From CAHJXF01 sp038240015 (GTDB lineage Bacteria > Pseudomonadota > Gammaproteobacteria > Burkholderiales > Burkholderiaceae_D), in assembly GCA_038240015.1 (NCBI GenBank), contig JBBSEF010000130.1, positions 1 to 6,279 of the forward strand: 6,279 nt of DNA, given 5' to 3'. Position numbers and translations under genes: made by a program. The notes beneath the pieces were generated by a model that was given only the letters and a program-made list of their open reading frames with translations, was not told the origin of the DNA and made no database searches. Below are positions 1 through 5,546 of the stretch, piece after piece. Numbering within the stretch: position 1 is the stretch's first letter; the number at the start of each line of letters is the position of its first letter.

Positions 1-861
1 CGCGAGGTCGAGCGCTTGCTGTCAAACCTGCAGATCAAGCGCTTCGACACGCGCGACGAACAGGAAGTGGCCGGTTACGCCAAGGTGATGGAACTGGTGT
101 TTTCGTCGTGGCAGGACATCACGCTCACTGAAAATCATATCAAGCAGTTGCATCGCGACCTGTTGATCCATAGCGCGAAGGACGCGTGGCATCGCGGCAA
201 GTACAAGACCTCCTCCAACAGCGTGGTGGCGTTCGACGAGCACGGCGCGCAAATCGGCGTGGTGTTCGAGACCGCGACGCCGTTTGATACACCCCGCCTC
301 ATGACAGAACTCGTGACCTGGACGCAGCAAGAGCGCAGCTCGGGTCGCCTGCATCCGATGTTGCTGATCAGCGTGTGGGTGGTCGTCTTTCTGGAGATCC
401 ATCCTTTCCAGGACGGTAACGGGCGGCTCAGCCGCGTGCTCACTACCTTGCTGCTTCTGCAGGCGGGCTACGGCTACGCGCCGTACAGCTCGCTCGAAAG
501 CGTGATCGAGATGAGCAAGGAAGCCTATTACGTCGCGCTTCGGCAAACCCAAGGCACGATCCGCACCAAAGCGCCGAACTGGCAGCCGTGGCTCACGTTC
601 TTTCTGCGGGCCTTGGCCGAGCAGGTTCGGCGCCTCAACAAGAAGGTCGAACGCGAAAAGCTGGTGCTCGCGTCCCTGCCGGAGTTGTCATTGCAGATCG
701 TCGAGTTCGCGCGCGAACACGGCCGAGTCACGATGGGTCAGGCTATCCGATTGACGAGTGCGAGCCGCAACACGCTGAAGCAACACTTTCGCGCACTGGT
801 CGAACAGAATCGTCTCGGGCAGCGCGGCAGCGGTCGGGGCGCGTGGTATGAACCGCTCTGA
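1..861 (+). CDS. Fic family protein adenylyltransferase (5' end outside window)
   Basis: Fic enzymes transfer AMP (or other phosphate-containing groups) from a nucleotide to a hydroxyl of a target protein. The core motif is visible as HPFQDGNGRLSR at about residues 129-140 counted from the TTG at 16: catalytic His, acidic Asp, the GNGR phosphate-binding loop and the final Arg. Before it lie the usual upstream helices and flap (HRGKYKT, FETATPFDTP, about 59-92). After it, residues about 220-281 look like a winged helix (VTMGQAIRLTSASRNTLKQH), which may bind DNA or a partner. The frame is open back to base 1 (REVER before the TTG), and the family normally has an N-terminal segment, often with an inhibitory (S/T)xxxE(G/N) helix, so the real start is upstream. 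The TGA at 859-861 lies inside the next gene. Family assignment is strong; the target protein is unknown. Confidence 0.95.
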   Translation, partial: REVERLLSNLQIKRFDTRDEQEVAGYAKVMELVFSSWQDITLTENHIKQLHRDLLIHSAKDAWHRGKYKTSSNSVVAFDEHGAQIGVVFETATPFDTPRLMTELVTWTQQERSSGRLHPMLLISVWVVVFLEIHPFQDGNGRLSRVLTTLLLLQAGYGYAPYSSLESVIEMSKEAYYVALRQTQGTIRTKAPNWQPWLTFFLRALAEQVRRLNKKVEREKLVLASLPELSLQIVEFAREHGRVTMGQAIRLTSASRNTLKQHFRALVEQNRLGQRGSGRGAWYEPL

Positions 862-2236
862 TGCCTCGACCGCCTACAAATGGGTGCAAATGGGTGCTGC
901 ATTGGTAGCATCGAGACCCGCGCCGGTCCCCTTCCGCACCGCCCTCTTCTTCTGGCTGAAGCTCGGCTTCATCAGCTTCGGCGGTCCTGCGGGTCAGATC
1001 GCGATCATGCATGCAGAGCTGGTCGAGAATCGCCGCTGGATCTCGGAGCGGCGTTTTCTTCACGCGCTCAATTACTGCATGGTGCTGCCCGGACCCGAGG
1101 CGCAGCAGCTCGCGACCTACATCGGCTGGCTGCTGCATCGAACCTGGGGCGGCATCGTCGCGGGCGCGCTGTTCGTGCTGCCATCGCTTCTCATCCTGAT
1201 CGCGCTGTCATGGGTCTATGTCGCGTTCGGCGAAACGCCCGTGGTCGCGGGACTGTTCTACGGCATCAAGCCCGCGGTCACGGCGATCGTCGTGCATGCG
1301 GCGTATCGGATCGGCTCTCGCGCATTGAAGAACGCGGCGTTGTGGGTGATCGCCGCGGCGGCCTTCGTTGCGATCTTCGCGTTCCATGTGCCCTTCCCCC
1401 TCATCATCGTTGCCGCGGCGTTGATCGGCCATGTGGGGGGACGCATCGCACCGAATCGATTTGCGATGGGTGGCGGACACGGCAAGACCGACGTCTCGTT
1501 CGGTCCGGCGTTGATCGACGACGACACGCCGACGCCCGAACACGCGCGCTTCACGTGGGCGCGACTCATCAAAGTCCTCCTGGTCGGTGGGTCGTTGTGG
1601 GCGATCCCAATGACTCTGCTGATTGCGCGGTATGGATGGGACCACACGCTCACGCAAATGGGCTGGTTCTTCACCAAGGCCGCGTTGCTGACTTTCGGGG
1701 GCGCGTATGCGGTGCTGCCTTACGTGGTTCAAGGCGCGGTCGAACACTATGGATGGTTGACGCCCACGCAGATGATCGATGGCCTCGCATTGGGCGAGAC
1801 CACGCCCGGGCCGTTGATCATGGTGGTGGCCTTCGTCGGCTTCGTGGGCGGCTACGCGAAAGCGGTGCTCGGCGCGGGCGACCTGTTTCTTGCGGGCGTG
1901 GTGGCCGCGACGATCGTGACGTGGTTCACGTTTCTTCCCTCGTTCATTTTCATTCTTGCAGGCGGGCCGCTGGTCGAATCGACAAAGGGCGATTTGAAGT
2001 TCACCGCGCCGCTGACCGCGGTCACTGCCGCGGTCGTCGGCGTGATCCTGAACCTCGCAGTGTTCTTCGGGTATCACGTGTTGTGGCCGAACGGATGGAG
2101 CGGCCCATTCGACTGGATCTCGGCGGCAATCGCGGTGGCCGCGGCCGTTGCGTTGTTTCGATTCAAGCGCAATGTGATTCAGGTGATCGCCGCGTGCGCG
2201 GTGGTGGGGCTGGTCGTCTTGTCATTGCGAACGTAG
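848..2236 (+). CDS. chrA: Chromate transporter ChrA, long two-domain form
   Basis: Predicted inner-membrane CHR-family transporter of 462 residues, the usual size of the two-domain form, known for chromate efflux; sulfate-like anions are possible alternatives. The N half carries FGGPAGQ (about 44-50) and PGPEAQQLA (about 81-89). The C half repeats the plan with FGGAYAVLPY (283-292) and TTPGPLIMVVAFVGF (318-332). A hydrophilic linker (about 200-240) separates the two halves, and many hydrophobic helices surround the motifs. The ATG at 848 overlaps the end of the Fic gene by 14 nt. The Shine-Dalgarno is weak (GGGG near 836-839). A second in-frame ATG at 890 (residue 15) would still keep the whole family domain, which begins near residue 30. 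No chrB-like regulator is visible nearby. Family sure, substrate inferred, exact start less sure. Confidence 0.95.
   Translation: MNRSDASTAYKWVQMGAALVASRPAPVPFRTALFFWLKLGFISFGGPAGQIAIMHAELVENRRWISERRFLHALNYCMVLPGPEAQQLATYIGWLLHRTWGGIVAGALFVLPSLLILIALSWVYVAFGETPVVAGLFYGIKPAVTAIVVHAAYRIGSRALKNAALWVIAAAAFVAIFAFHVPFPLIIVAAALIGHVGGRIAPNRFAMGGGHGKTDVSFGPALIDDDTPTPEHARFTWARLIKVLLVGGSLWAIPMTLLIARYGWDHTLTQMGWFFTKAALLTFGGAYAVLPYVVQGAVEHYGWLTPTQMIDGLALGETTPGPLIMVVAFVGFVGGYAKAVLGAGDLFLAGVVAATIVTWFTFLPSFIFILAGGPLVESTKGDLKFTAPLTAVTAAVVGVILNLAVFFGYHVLWPNGWSGPFDWISAAIAVAAAVALFRFKRNVIQVIAACAVVGLVVLSLRT
878..897 (+). repeat. Tandem 10-bp direct repeat in the chrA 5' end
   Basis: The decamer AAATGGGTGC occurs twice back to back (878-887 and 888-897). 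As 10 is not a multiple of three, the copies are read in different frames and encode KWVQMGA. The second copy contains the alternative chrA start ATG at 890. The repeat may be a small slippage duplication in the poorly conserved N-terminal extension. Confidence 0.8.
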
Positions 2237-2380
2237 CGTGGTGCGAAAGGCAACGTTGGTCCGCGTCCTCCGATGTCCGACACGACGAGGCGCGTTCGGA
2301 TGACCGCAGGGGCTTGCGAAGCGGGCCACACTTTGCGTCCCTCCAGAAACTCTCGACCGCGCCCATCCGGTCGCCGCCCC

Positions 2381-3706
2381 ATGTTCCCCATTCGTTCTTC
2401 CTGCCTCGTCGTCTCGTCGTTCATCGCGCTCGGCGTGTCGGGCTGCGGCGGCAGCGCGAAGCTGTCGGTCAACGATGGTTTCGGCGCATCGCCCACCCTA
2501 CCCGCTCCCGAACACGCACTGATCCCGGTGATCAACGTCGCCAAGGCCGTCGGATGGCCCGACGGCGCAAAGCCCACCGGCGCATCAGGCACCACGGTCA
2601 ATGCGTTCGCAGCCAAGCTCGAGCATCCGCGCTGGCTGTACGTGTTGCCCAACGGCGACGTACTCGTCGCCGAGACCAACGCACCGCCCAAGCCCGATGA
2701 CGGCAAAGGCATCCGTGGCTTCGCGCAGAAGCTCTTCATGAAGCACGCAGGCGCGGTGACGACCAGCGCGAACCGCATCACGCTGCTGCGTGATGCCGAC
2801 GGCGATGGAGTCGCCGAGATGCGCACCGTGTTTCTCGAGAACCTCCACTCGCCGTTCGGCATGGTCCTGGTCGGCAACGATCTCTATGTCGCCGATACGG
2901 ACGCGGTGCTGCGCTTCGCATACGCGCCCGGCGCGACCCACCTCGACGGTACGGGACAGAAGGTGACCGACCTGCCCGCGGGGACGATCAATCATCACTG
3001 GACCAAGAACATCATCGCGAGCGCAGACGGTTCCAAGCTGTACGTGACGGTCGGCTCCAACAGCAATGTCGGCGACAACGGCATCGCAGCCGAAGCCGGA
3101 CGCGCGGCGATCTGGGAAGTCGATGCGAAGACCGGCCAGCATCGCGAGTTTGCAACCGGCCTTCGCAATCCGAATGGCATGGTGTGGGAGCCGACCACGC
3201 ACGCGCTGTGGACGGTGGTCAATGAGCGCGACGAAATCGGCAACGATCTGGTGCCGGACTACATGACGACCGTCAAGGACGGCGGCTTCTATGGCTGGCC
3301 CTACAGCTATTACGGCGCGCATGTGGACGAGCGCATGAAGCCGCAGCGACCCGAGCTGGTAGCGAAAGCGATCGTGCCCGACTACGCGCTCGGTCCGCAC
3401 ACCGCGTCGTTGGGACTCGCGTATTCGCAAAGCGGCATGACGCTGCCCGCGAATTTTGCGAGCGGCATGTTCATCGGCCAGCACGGCTCGTGGAATCGAA
3501 AGCCGCGCAGCGGCTACAAGGTAATCTATGTACCGTTCACTGACGGACGCCCGTCCGGTGGTCCGATCGATGTGCTGACGGGCTTTCTGTCGGCTGATGG
3601 CGACGCCTACGGCAGGCCGGTCGGCGTGGTGTTCGACAAGCCGGGCGATTTGCTCGTCGCTGACGATGTAGGCAACGTGGTGTGGCGGGTTGCGGGCGCG
3701 CGTTGA
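2381..3706 (+). CDS. PQQ-dependent sugar / L-sorbosone dehydrogenase family lipoprotein
   Basis: A 441-residue protein of the soluble quinoprotein glucose dehydrogenase / aldose sugar dehydrogenase / sorbosone dehydrogenase superfamily, six-bladed beta-propellers that oxidise sugars in the periplasm and pass electrons to the respiratory chain. The N-terminus MFPIRSS followed by a hydrophobic stretch and VSGC (Cys22) is a lipoprotein signal with lipobox. Propeller motifs include HPRWLYVLPNGDVLVAET (82-99), DADGDGVAE (138-146, Ca-binding-like), NHHWTKNI (204-211, candidate catalytic His), GLRNPNG (260-266, matching the PQQ-contacting Arg-Asn of the family), KDGGFYGWPYSYYG (299-312), GQHGSWNR (366-373) and GRPVGV (411-416). 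The ATG at 2381 was chosen because the lipoprotein signal begins there. In-frame ATGs at 2273 and 2300 would add an Arg-rich extension. No clear Shine-Dalgarno precedes 2381. The true sugar substrate is not known. Confidence 0.92.
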   Translation: MFPIRSSCLVVSSFIALGVSGCGGSAKLSVNDGFGASPTLPAPEHALIPVINVAKAVGWPDGAKPTGASGTTVNAFAAKLEHPRWLYVLPNGDVLVAETNAPPKPDDGKGIRGFAQKLFMKHAGAVTTSANRITLLRDADGDGVAEMRTVFLENLHSPFGMVLVGNDLYVADTDAVLRFAYAPGATHLDGTGQKVTDLPAGTINHHWTKNIIASADGSKLYVTVGSNSNVGDNGIAAEAGRAAIWEVDAKTGQHREFATGLRNPNGMVWEPTTHALWTVVNERDEIGNDLVPDYMTTVKDGGFYGWPYSYYGAHVDERMKPQRPELVAKAIVPDYALGPHTASLGLAYSQSGMTLPANFASGMFIGQHGSWNRKPRSGYKVIYVPFTDGRPSGGPIDVLTGFLSADGDAYGRPVGVVFDKPGDLLVADDVGNVVWRVAGAR

Positions 3707-3740
3707 GGAAACGCATGCGACAGCTTCGCAAAGGGCGTAG

Positions 3741-3769
3741 CCTCCTCGGCATGGGTACAACCATGGAGG
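3741..3769 (+). promoter_or_regulatory. Possible hairpin covering the Shine-Dalgarno of the 3776 reading frame
   Basis: CCTCC (3741-3745) and ATGG (3751-3754) can pair with CCAT (3761-3764) and GGAGG (3765-3769), giving nine base pairs with a 5-nt bulge (3746-3750) and a 6-nt loop. The 3' arm is the Shine-Dalgarno for the ATG at 3776. The pairing is direct from sequence; a regulatory role is inference. No T-run follows, so it is not a typical intrinsic terminator. Confidence 0.4.
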
Positions 3770-3775
3770 GCCAAG

Positions 3776-3811
3776 ATGGCGAAGCATTTACGAGAGGATC
3801 GCAGGACATGA
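3776..3811 (+). pseudogene. 5' fragment of an interrupted small gene, now an 11-codon leader ORF
   Basis: ATG at 3776 is preceded by GGAGGG (3765-3770) with 5-nt spacing, the best ribosome binding site in the central part of the window. It reads MAKHLREDRRT and stops at TGA 3809-3811, which overlaps the lectin ATG (3808) as ATGA. The first eight codons (to 3799) join in frame with the reading frame at 4363-4623 if the segment 3800-4362 is removed. The simplest reading is that this is the beginning of a 94-codon gene split by the lectin segment. As it stands it could act as a leader peptide whose termination feeds reinitiation on the lectin gene. A chance short ORF cannot be excluded. Confidence 0.6.
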
Positions 3812-4359
3812 AAACGTTATTCACGTCATTCGTTGAATCGACCTCCATTTTATTTACAAGAATATTTACCCTTGCCGCACTTGCTTCAATTGGTCTGGCG
3901 TCCGTCCTGTTGATTGCCAATGATGCTGCAGCACAAGACAATCAATCTTACTTTCGTCTCCAGCTCAAGCATGGCGGACAATACCTCGATGCCGATCATT
4001 GTTCGAATCAGGTCGGCATGAACCCTGGATCGGATTTTGAAGACGGCGCCTGTCAGCTATGGCGGTTCGTACCTGCCGGCGCTGGATGGAACCGGCTCCA
4101 ATTGAAGCATGGCGGACAATATCTCGATGCAGATCATTGTTCGAACAAAGTCGGCATGAATCCGGGTTCGGATTTTGATGGCGGCGCATGTCAATTGTGG
4201 CGGTTTGTTCCCGCCGGTGACGGATGGAGCCGGCTCCAATTGAAGCATGGCGGACAATATCTCGATGCAGATCATTGTTCGAACAAGGTCGGCATGAATC
4301 CAGGATCGGATTTTGAAGACGGCGCATGTCAATTGTGGCGATTTGTCCGCGCCAGATAG
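3808..4359 (+). CDS. Secreted ricin-type beta-trefoil lectin-like protein made of three near-identical repeats
   Basis: A 183-residue protein, apparently exported. A long hydrophobic signal peptide spans about residues 1-42 (hydrophobic core about 14-37, probable cleavage at AAA-QD). The mature part is three tandem units of 46, 46 and 42 residues, starting at residues 50, 96 and 142. Each opens with RLQLKHGGQYLDADHC and closes with GACQLWRF. The Q-x-W in each unit, three units of this length and an Asp in the YLD segment match ricin B-type (QxW)3 beta-trefoil carbohydrate-binding domains. Two Cys per unit (unit positions 16 and 33) could form one disulfide each. The start at 3808 gives a proper signal peptide, with GAGAGGA (3792-3798) 9 nt upstream; the longer frame from 3682 would overlap the dehydrogenase gene and bury the signal. 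Sugar binding is inferred; no catalytic domain is attached. Base composition suggests transfer. Confidence 0.87.
   Translation: MKTLFTSFVESTSILFTRIFTLAALASIGLASVLLIANDAAAQDNQSYFRLQLKHGGQYLDADHCSNQVGMNPGSDFEDGACQLWRFVPAGAGWNRLQLKHGGQYLDADHCSNKVGMNPGSDFDGGACQLWRFVPAGDGWSRLQLKHGGQYLDADHCSNKVGMNPGSDFEDGACQLWRFVRAR
3955..4356 (+). repeat. Three tandem ~138-bp coding repeats
   Basis: Units are 3955-4092, 4093-4230 and 4231-4356 (the last truncated by 12 nt before the stop). At protein level units 1 and 2 differ at 5 of 46 positions, units 2 and 3 at 4 of 42, units 1 and 3 at 3 of 42. At DNA level units 2 and 3 are identical over their first 56 bases and differ at about 10 of 126 positions. Unit 1 differs more, mostly at synonymous sites. 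These are internal duplications inside one gene, not a CRISPR array, as there are no spacers. Confidence 0.95.
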
Positions 4360-4623
4360 GATGCGACTGCCGAAGTATTGGGCGGGAAGGTCGATCCTCA
4401 ATACGAGGACTTCCTCGATCTGCTGGACAAGCAGACCCACTTCATCGCGTTGCTGATCGAAGAGGAAGAGGTGCTGCGCATCGGCGCGACGTTGAAGCGA
4501 AAGTTTCAATACGCGCGCAGCAGCCACGGCCGCCGTTGGCTATGGAGCGGCCGCAGCAAGACCGCGGGCCGCGGCGAGGCCGCGAGTCATTTGCGATTCG
4601 ATGTGGCGGTGAAGAAGACGTGA
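4360..4623 (+). pseudogene. 3' fragment of an interrupted small gene of unknown function
   Basis: The frame from 4360 reads DATAEVLGGKVDPQYEDF onward to TGA at 4621-4623. It looks coding: GC-rich third positions, an acidic and hydrophobic helical part (DFLDLLDKQTHFIALLIEEEE) followed by a basic C-terminal half (LKRKFQYARSSHGRRW, ending VAVKKT). It has no convincing start of its own; TTG at 4378 lacks a well-placed Shine-Dalgarno. It continues in the lectin frame directly after the TAG. Joined to codons 3776-3799 it gives a 94-residue protein beginning MAKHLREDATAEVLGG. I do not recognise the family. It may be a dead remnant, or a short protein from a non-ATG start. The next gene starts 36 nt downstream. 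Confidence 0.6.
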
Positions 4624-4659
4624 TAGCAGGCGGCTGTGATCGCGAATGGAGCCGGCCCC

Positions 4660-5436
4660 ATGCCACTGGCACTCGCTTACGAAGAATTTGGCGAAGGCCC
4701 GCCCATCGTGGTGATGCACGGCCTCTTCGGTTCGAGCACCAACTGGCGTCGCATCGCGCGCGCTCTCTCGGATCGACATCGGGTGATCAGCGTGGACTTG
4801 CGCAATCACGGCCGCTCGCCGTGGGCGGCAACGATGTCGTATCGCGAGATGACCGAAGACGTGGTTGCACTGATCGACCATCTCGACTTCGAGAAGCCCG
4901 ACGTGCTCGGACACAGCATGGGCGGCAAGGTGGCGATGGTGCTTGCGCTCACCGAGCCGCAACGCGTCGGTCGTTTGATCGTGGTGGACATCGCACCGGT
5001 TTCCTACGGCGATCGCTATTCGTCATTCACGCAGGCGATGCGCGGCATCGACACGATTGCCGCGACCAGTCGCGACGAAATTCAGCGTGCGTTGAATCAA
5101 ACTATTCCCGACCTCGGCACGGTCGGTTTCCTGATGCAAAACCTGGTTCGGCACAACGAGCAATACGATTGGCGCATCAACCTGCCCGCCTTATCGGCCG
5201 CGATGGGCGAACTGGGCGCGTTCCCCGACGACCTCGGCGATGCAACCTTCGACGGTCCCGCAACTCTGATCACCGGCGCGCGGTCCGACTATGTCGGGGA
5301 GGCCGAGCGCAAACGTTTCGCCCGTTATTTTCCGCGTGCGCGCGTGGTCGAGATCCGCGATGCCGGTCATTGGGTGCACGCCGATCGGCCTGAAGAATTC
5401 ATCGCTGCGGTCAGGGAGGCGCTGGGAGATCTGTAA
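4660..5436 (+). CDS. ybfF: Alpha/beta hydrolase, YbfF-type esterase
   Basis: A 258-residue cytoplasmic alpha/beta hydrolase similar to E. coli YbfF and the ABHD11 group, which hydrolyse acyl esters or thioesters; the natural substrate is uncertain. Visible motifs are the oxyanion-loop HGLFGSSTNW (20-29), VDLRNHGRSP (45-54), the nucleophile elbow GHSMGGK (Ser86), VVDIAPVSY (Asp110, candidate acid), ITGARSDYV (204-212) and the catalytic His237 in AGHWVHADRPEEF. Length and motif order match YbfF well, and no signal peptide is seen. The ATG at 4660 was preferred over an in-frame GTG at 4636 because ATGGAG (4646-4651) lies 8 nt upstream and the YbfF-like N-terminus fits. Symbol assigned by family resemblance only. 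Confidence 0.88.
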   Translation: MPLALAYEEFGEGPPIVVMHGLFGSSTNWRRIARALSDRHRVISVDLRNHGRSPWAATMSYREMTEDVVALIDHLDFEKPDVLGHSMGGKVAMVLALTEPQRVGRLIVVDIAPVSYGDRYSSFTQAMRGIDTIAATSRDEIQRALNQTIPDLGTVGFLMQNLVRHNEQYDWRINLPALSAAMGELGAFPDDLGDATFDGPATLITGARSDYVGEAERKRFARYFPRARVVEIRDAGHWVHADRPEEFIAAVREALGDL

Positions 5437-5454
5437 TCAACCGGCTGCTAGACC

Positions 5455-5473
5455 GACGAAAACAGTTGTCGTC
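5455..5473. promoter_or_regulatory. 19-bp near-palindrome, candidate operator
   Basis: GACGAAAAC (5455-5463), a central A (5464), then GTTGTCGTC (5465-5473): eight of nine arm positions are complementary. It lies 19 nt after the hydrolase stop and 73 nt before the cytochrome b start. The short centre argues for a dimeric protein-binding site rather than an RNA hairpin, and no T-run follows. I see no strong -35/-10 pair nearby; TTGTCG (5466-5471) with GCTAAA (5489-5494) at 17-nt spacing is only a weak sigma70-like candidate. Confidence 0.35.
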
Positions 5474-5496
5474 TTAGCGTGAATCGAGGCTAAATG

Positions 5497-5528
5497 CCGA
5501 AGTTCGCGACGCTGCGGCGAACACTCGG
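5497..5528 (+). promoter_or_regulatory. Stem-loop in the leader of the cytochrome b gene
   Basis: GTTCGC (5502-5507) pairs with GCGAAC (5517-5522) across a 9-nt loop. After a small internal bulge CCGA (5497-5500) pairs with TCGG (5525-5528), ten base pairs in all. It ends 7 nt before the Shine-Dalgarno AGGAG (5536-5540). There is no T-run, so it may stabilise or regulate the mRNA leader rather than terminate transcription. Function is inferred. Confidence 0.35.
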
Positions 5529-5546
5529 TGACTTCAGGAGACCAGC

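Larger units (their letters stand above)
3800..4362 (+). mobile_element. Putative inserted lectin-gene segment bounded by AGGAT direct repeats
   Basis: AGGAT at 3795-3799 and again at 4358-4362 bounds a segment that is almost exactly the lectin coding sequence: the ATG lies 8 nt inside the left edge and the TAG stop overlaps the right repeat. GC falls sharply at the left edge (about 40% by hand count over 3811-3900) and recovers after the right edge. Deleting one repeat plus the insert restores a 94-codon frame with a good ribosome binding site. No transposase, convincing terminal inverted repeats or integron attC-like structure is visible. The repeat may be a target duplication, or microhomology left by illegitimate recombination: a related GGATGG occurs in the lectin's own inter-repeat linkers. 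The mechanism is therefore open. Confidence 0.5.

Noticed and set aside
880..2700. Long + strand open frame through chrA and into the dehydrogenase gene
   Set aside because: The translation is Arg-rich and low in complexity without domains; chrA in the other frame has full family motifs.
3697..3719. Hairpin GCGTT/AACGC over the dehydrogenase stop codon as an intrinsic terminator
   Set aside because: The stem is short and bulged and no T-run follows.
2585..3787. Long open frame on the minus strand
   Set aside because: It is antisense to the strongly motif-supported sugar dehydrogenase, its product is His/Arg-rich with no recognisable motif, and it follows from GC-rich codons of the + strand gene.
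3955..4356. Regular repeats as a CRISPR-like array
   Set aside because: Units are about 138 bp, contiguous without spacers, and stay in frame inside one exported protein.
3798..4357. Terminal inverted repeats of the inserted segment (GGAC at 3804-3807 against GTCC at 4345-4348)
   Set aside because: Only four bases match cleanly and longer alignment needs gaps; too weak to call insertion-sequence ends.
3715..4367. ATGCGAC at 3715-3721 and 4361-4367 as a target duplication around the lectin gene
   Set aside because: The AGGAT pair at 3795-3799 and 4358-4362 explains the junction better because it restores a host reading frame; the heptamer match does not extend and may be chance.
4326..5393. 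Long + strand open frame over the fragment and hydrolase region
   Set aside because: Arg-rich shadow frame; the hydrolase frame has the complete catalytic motif set.
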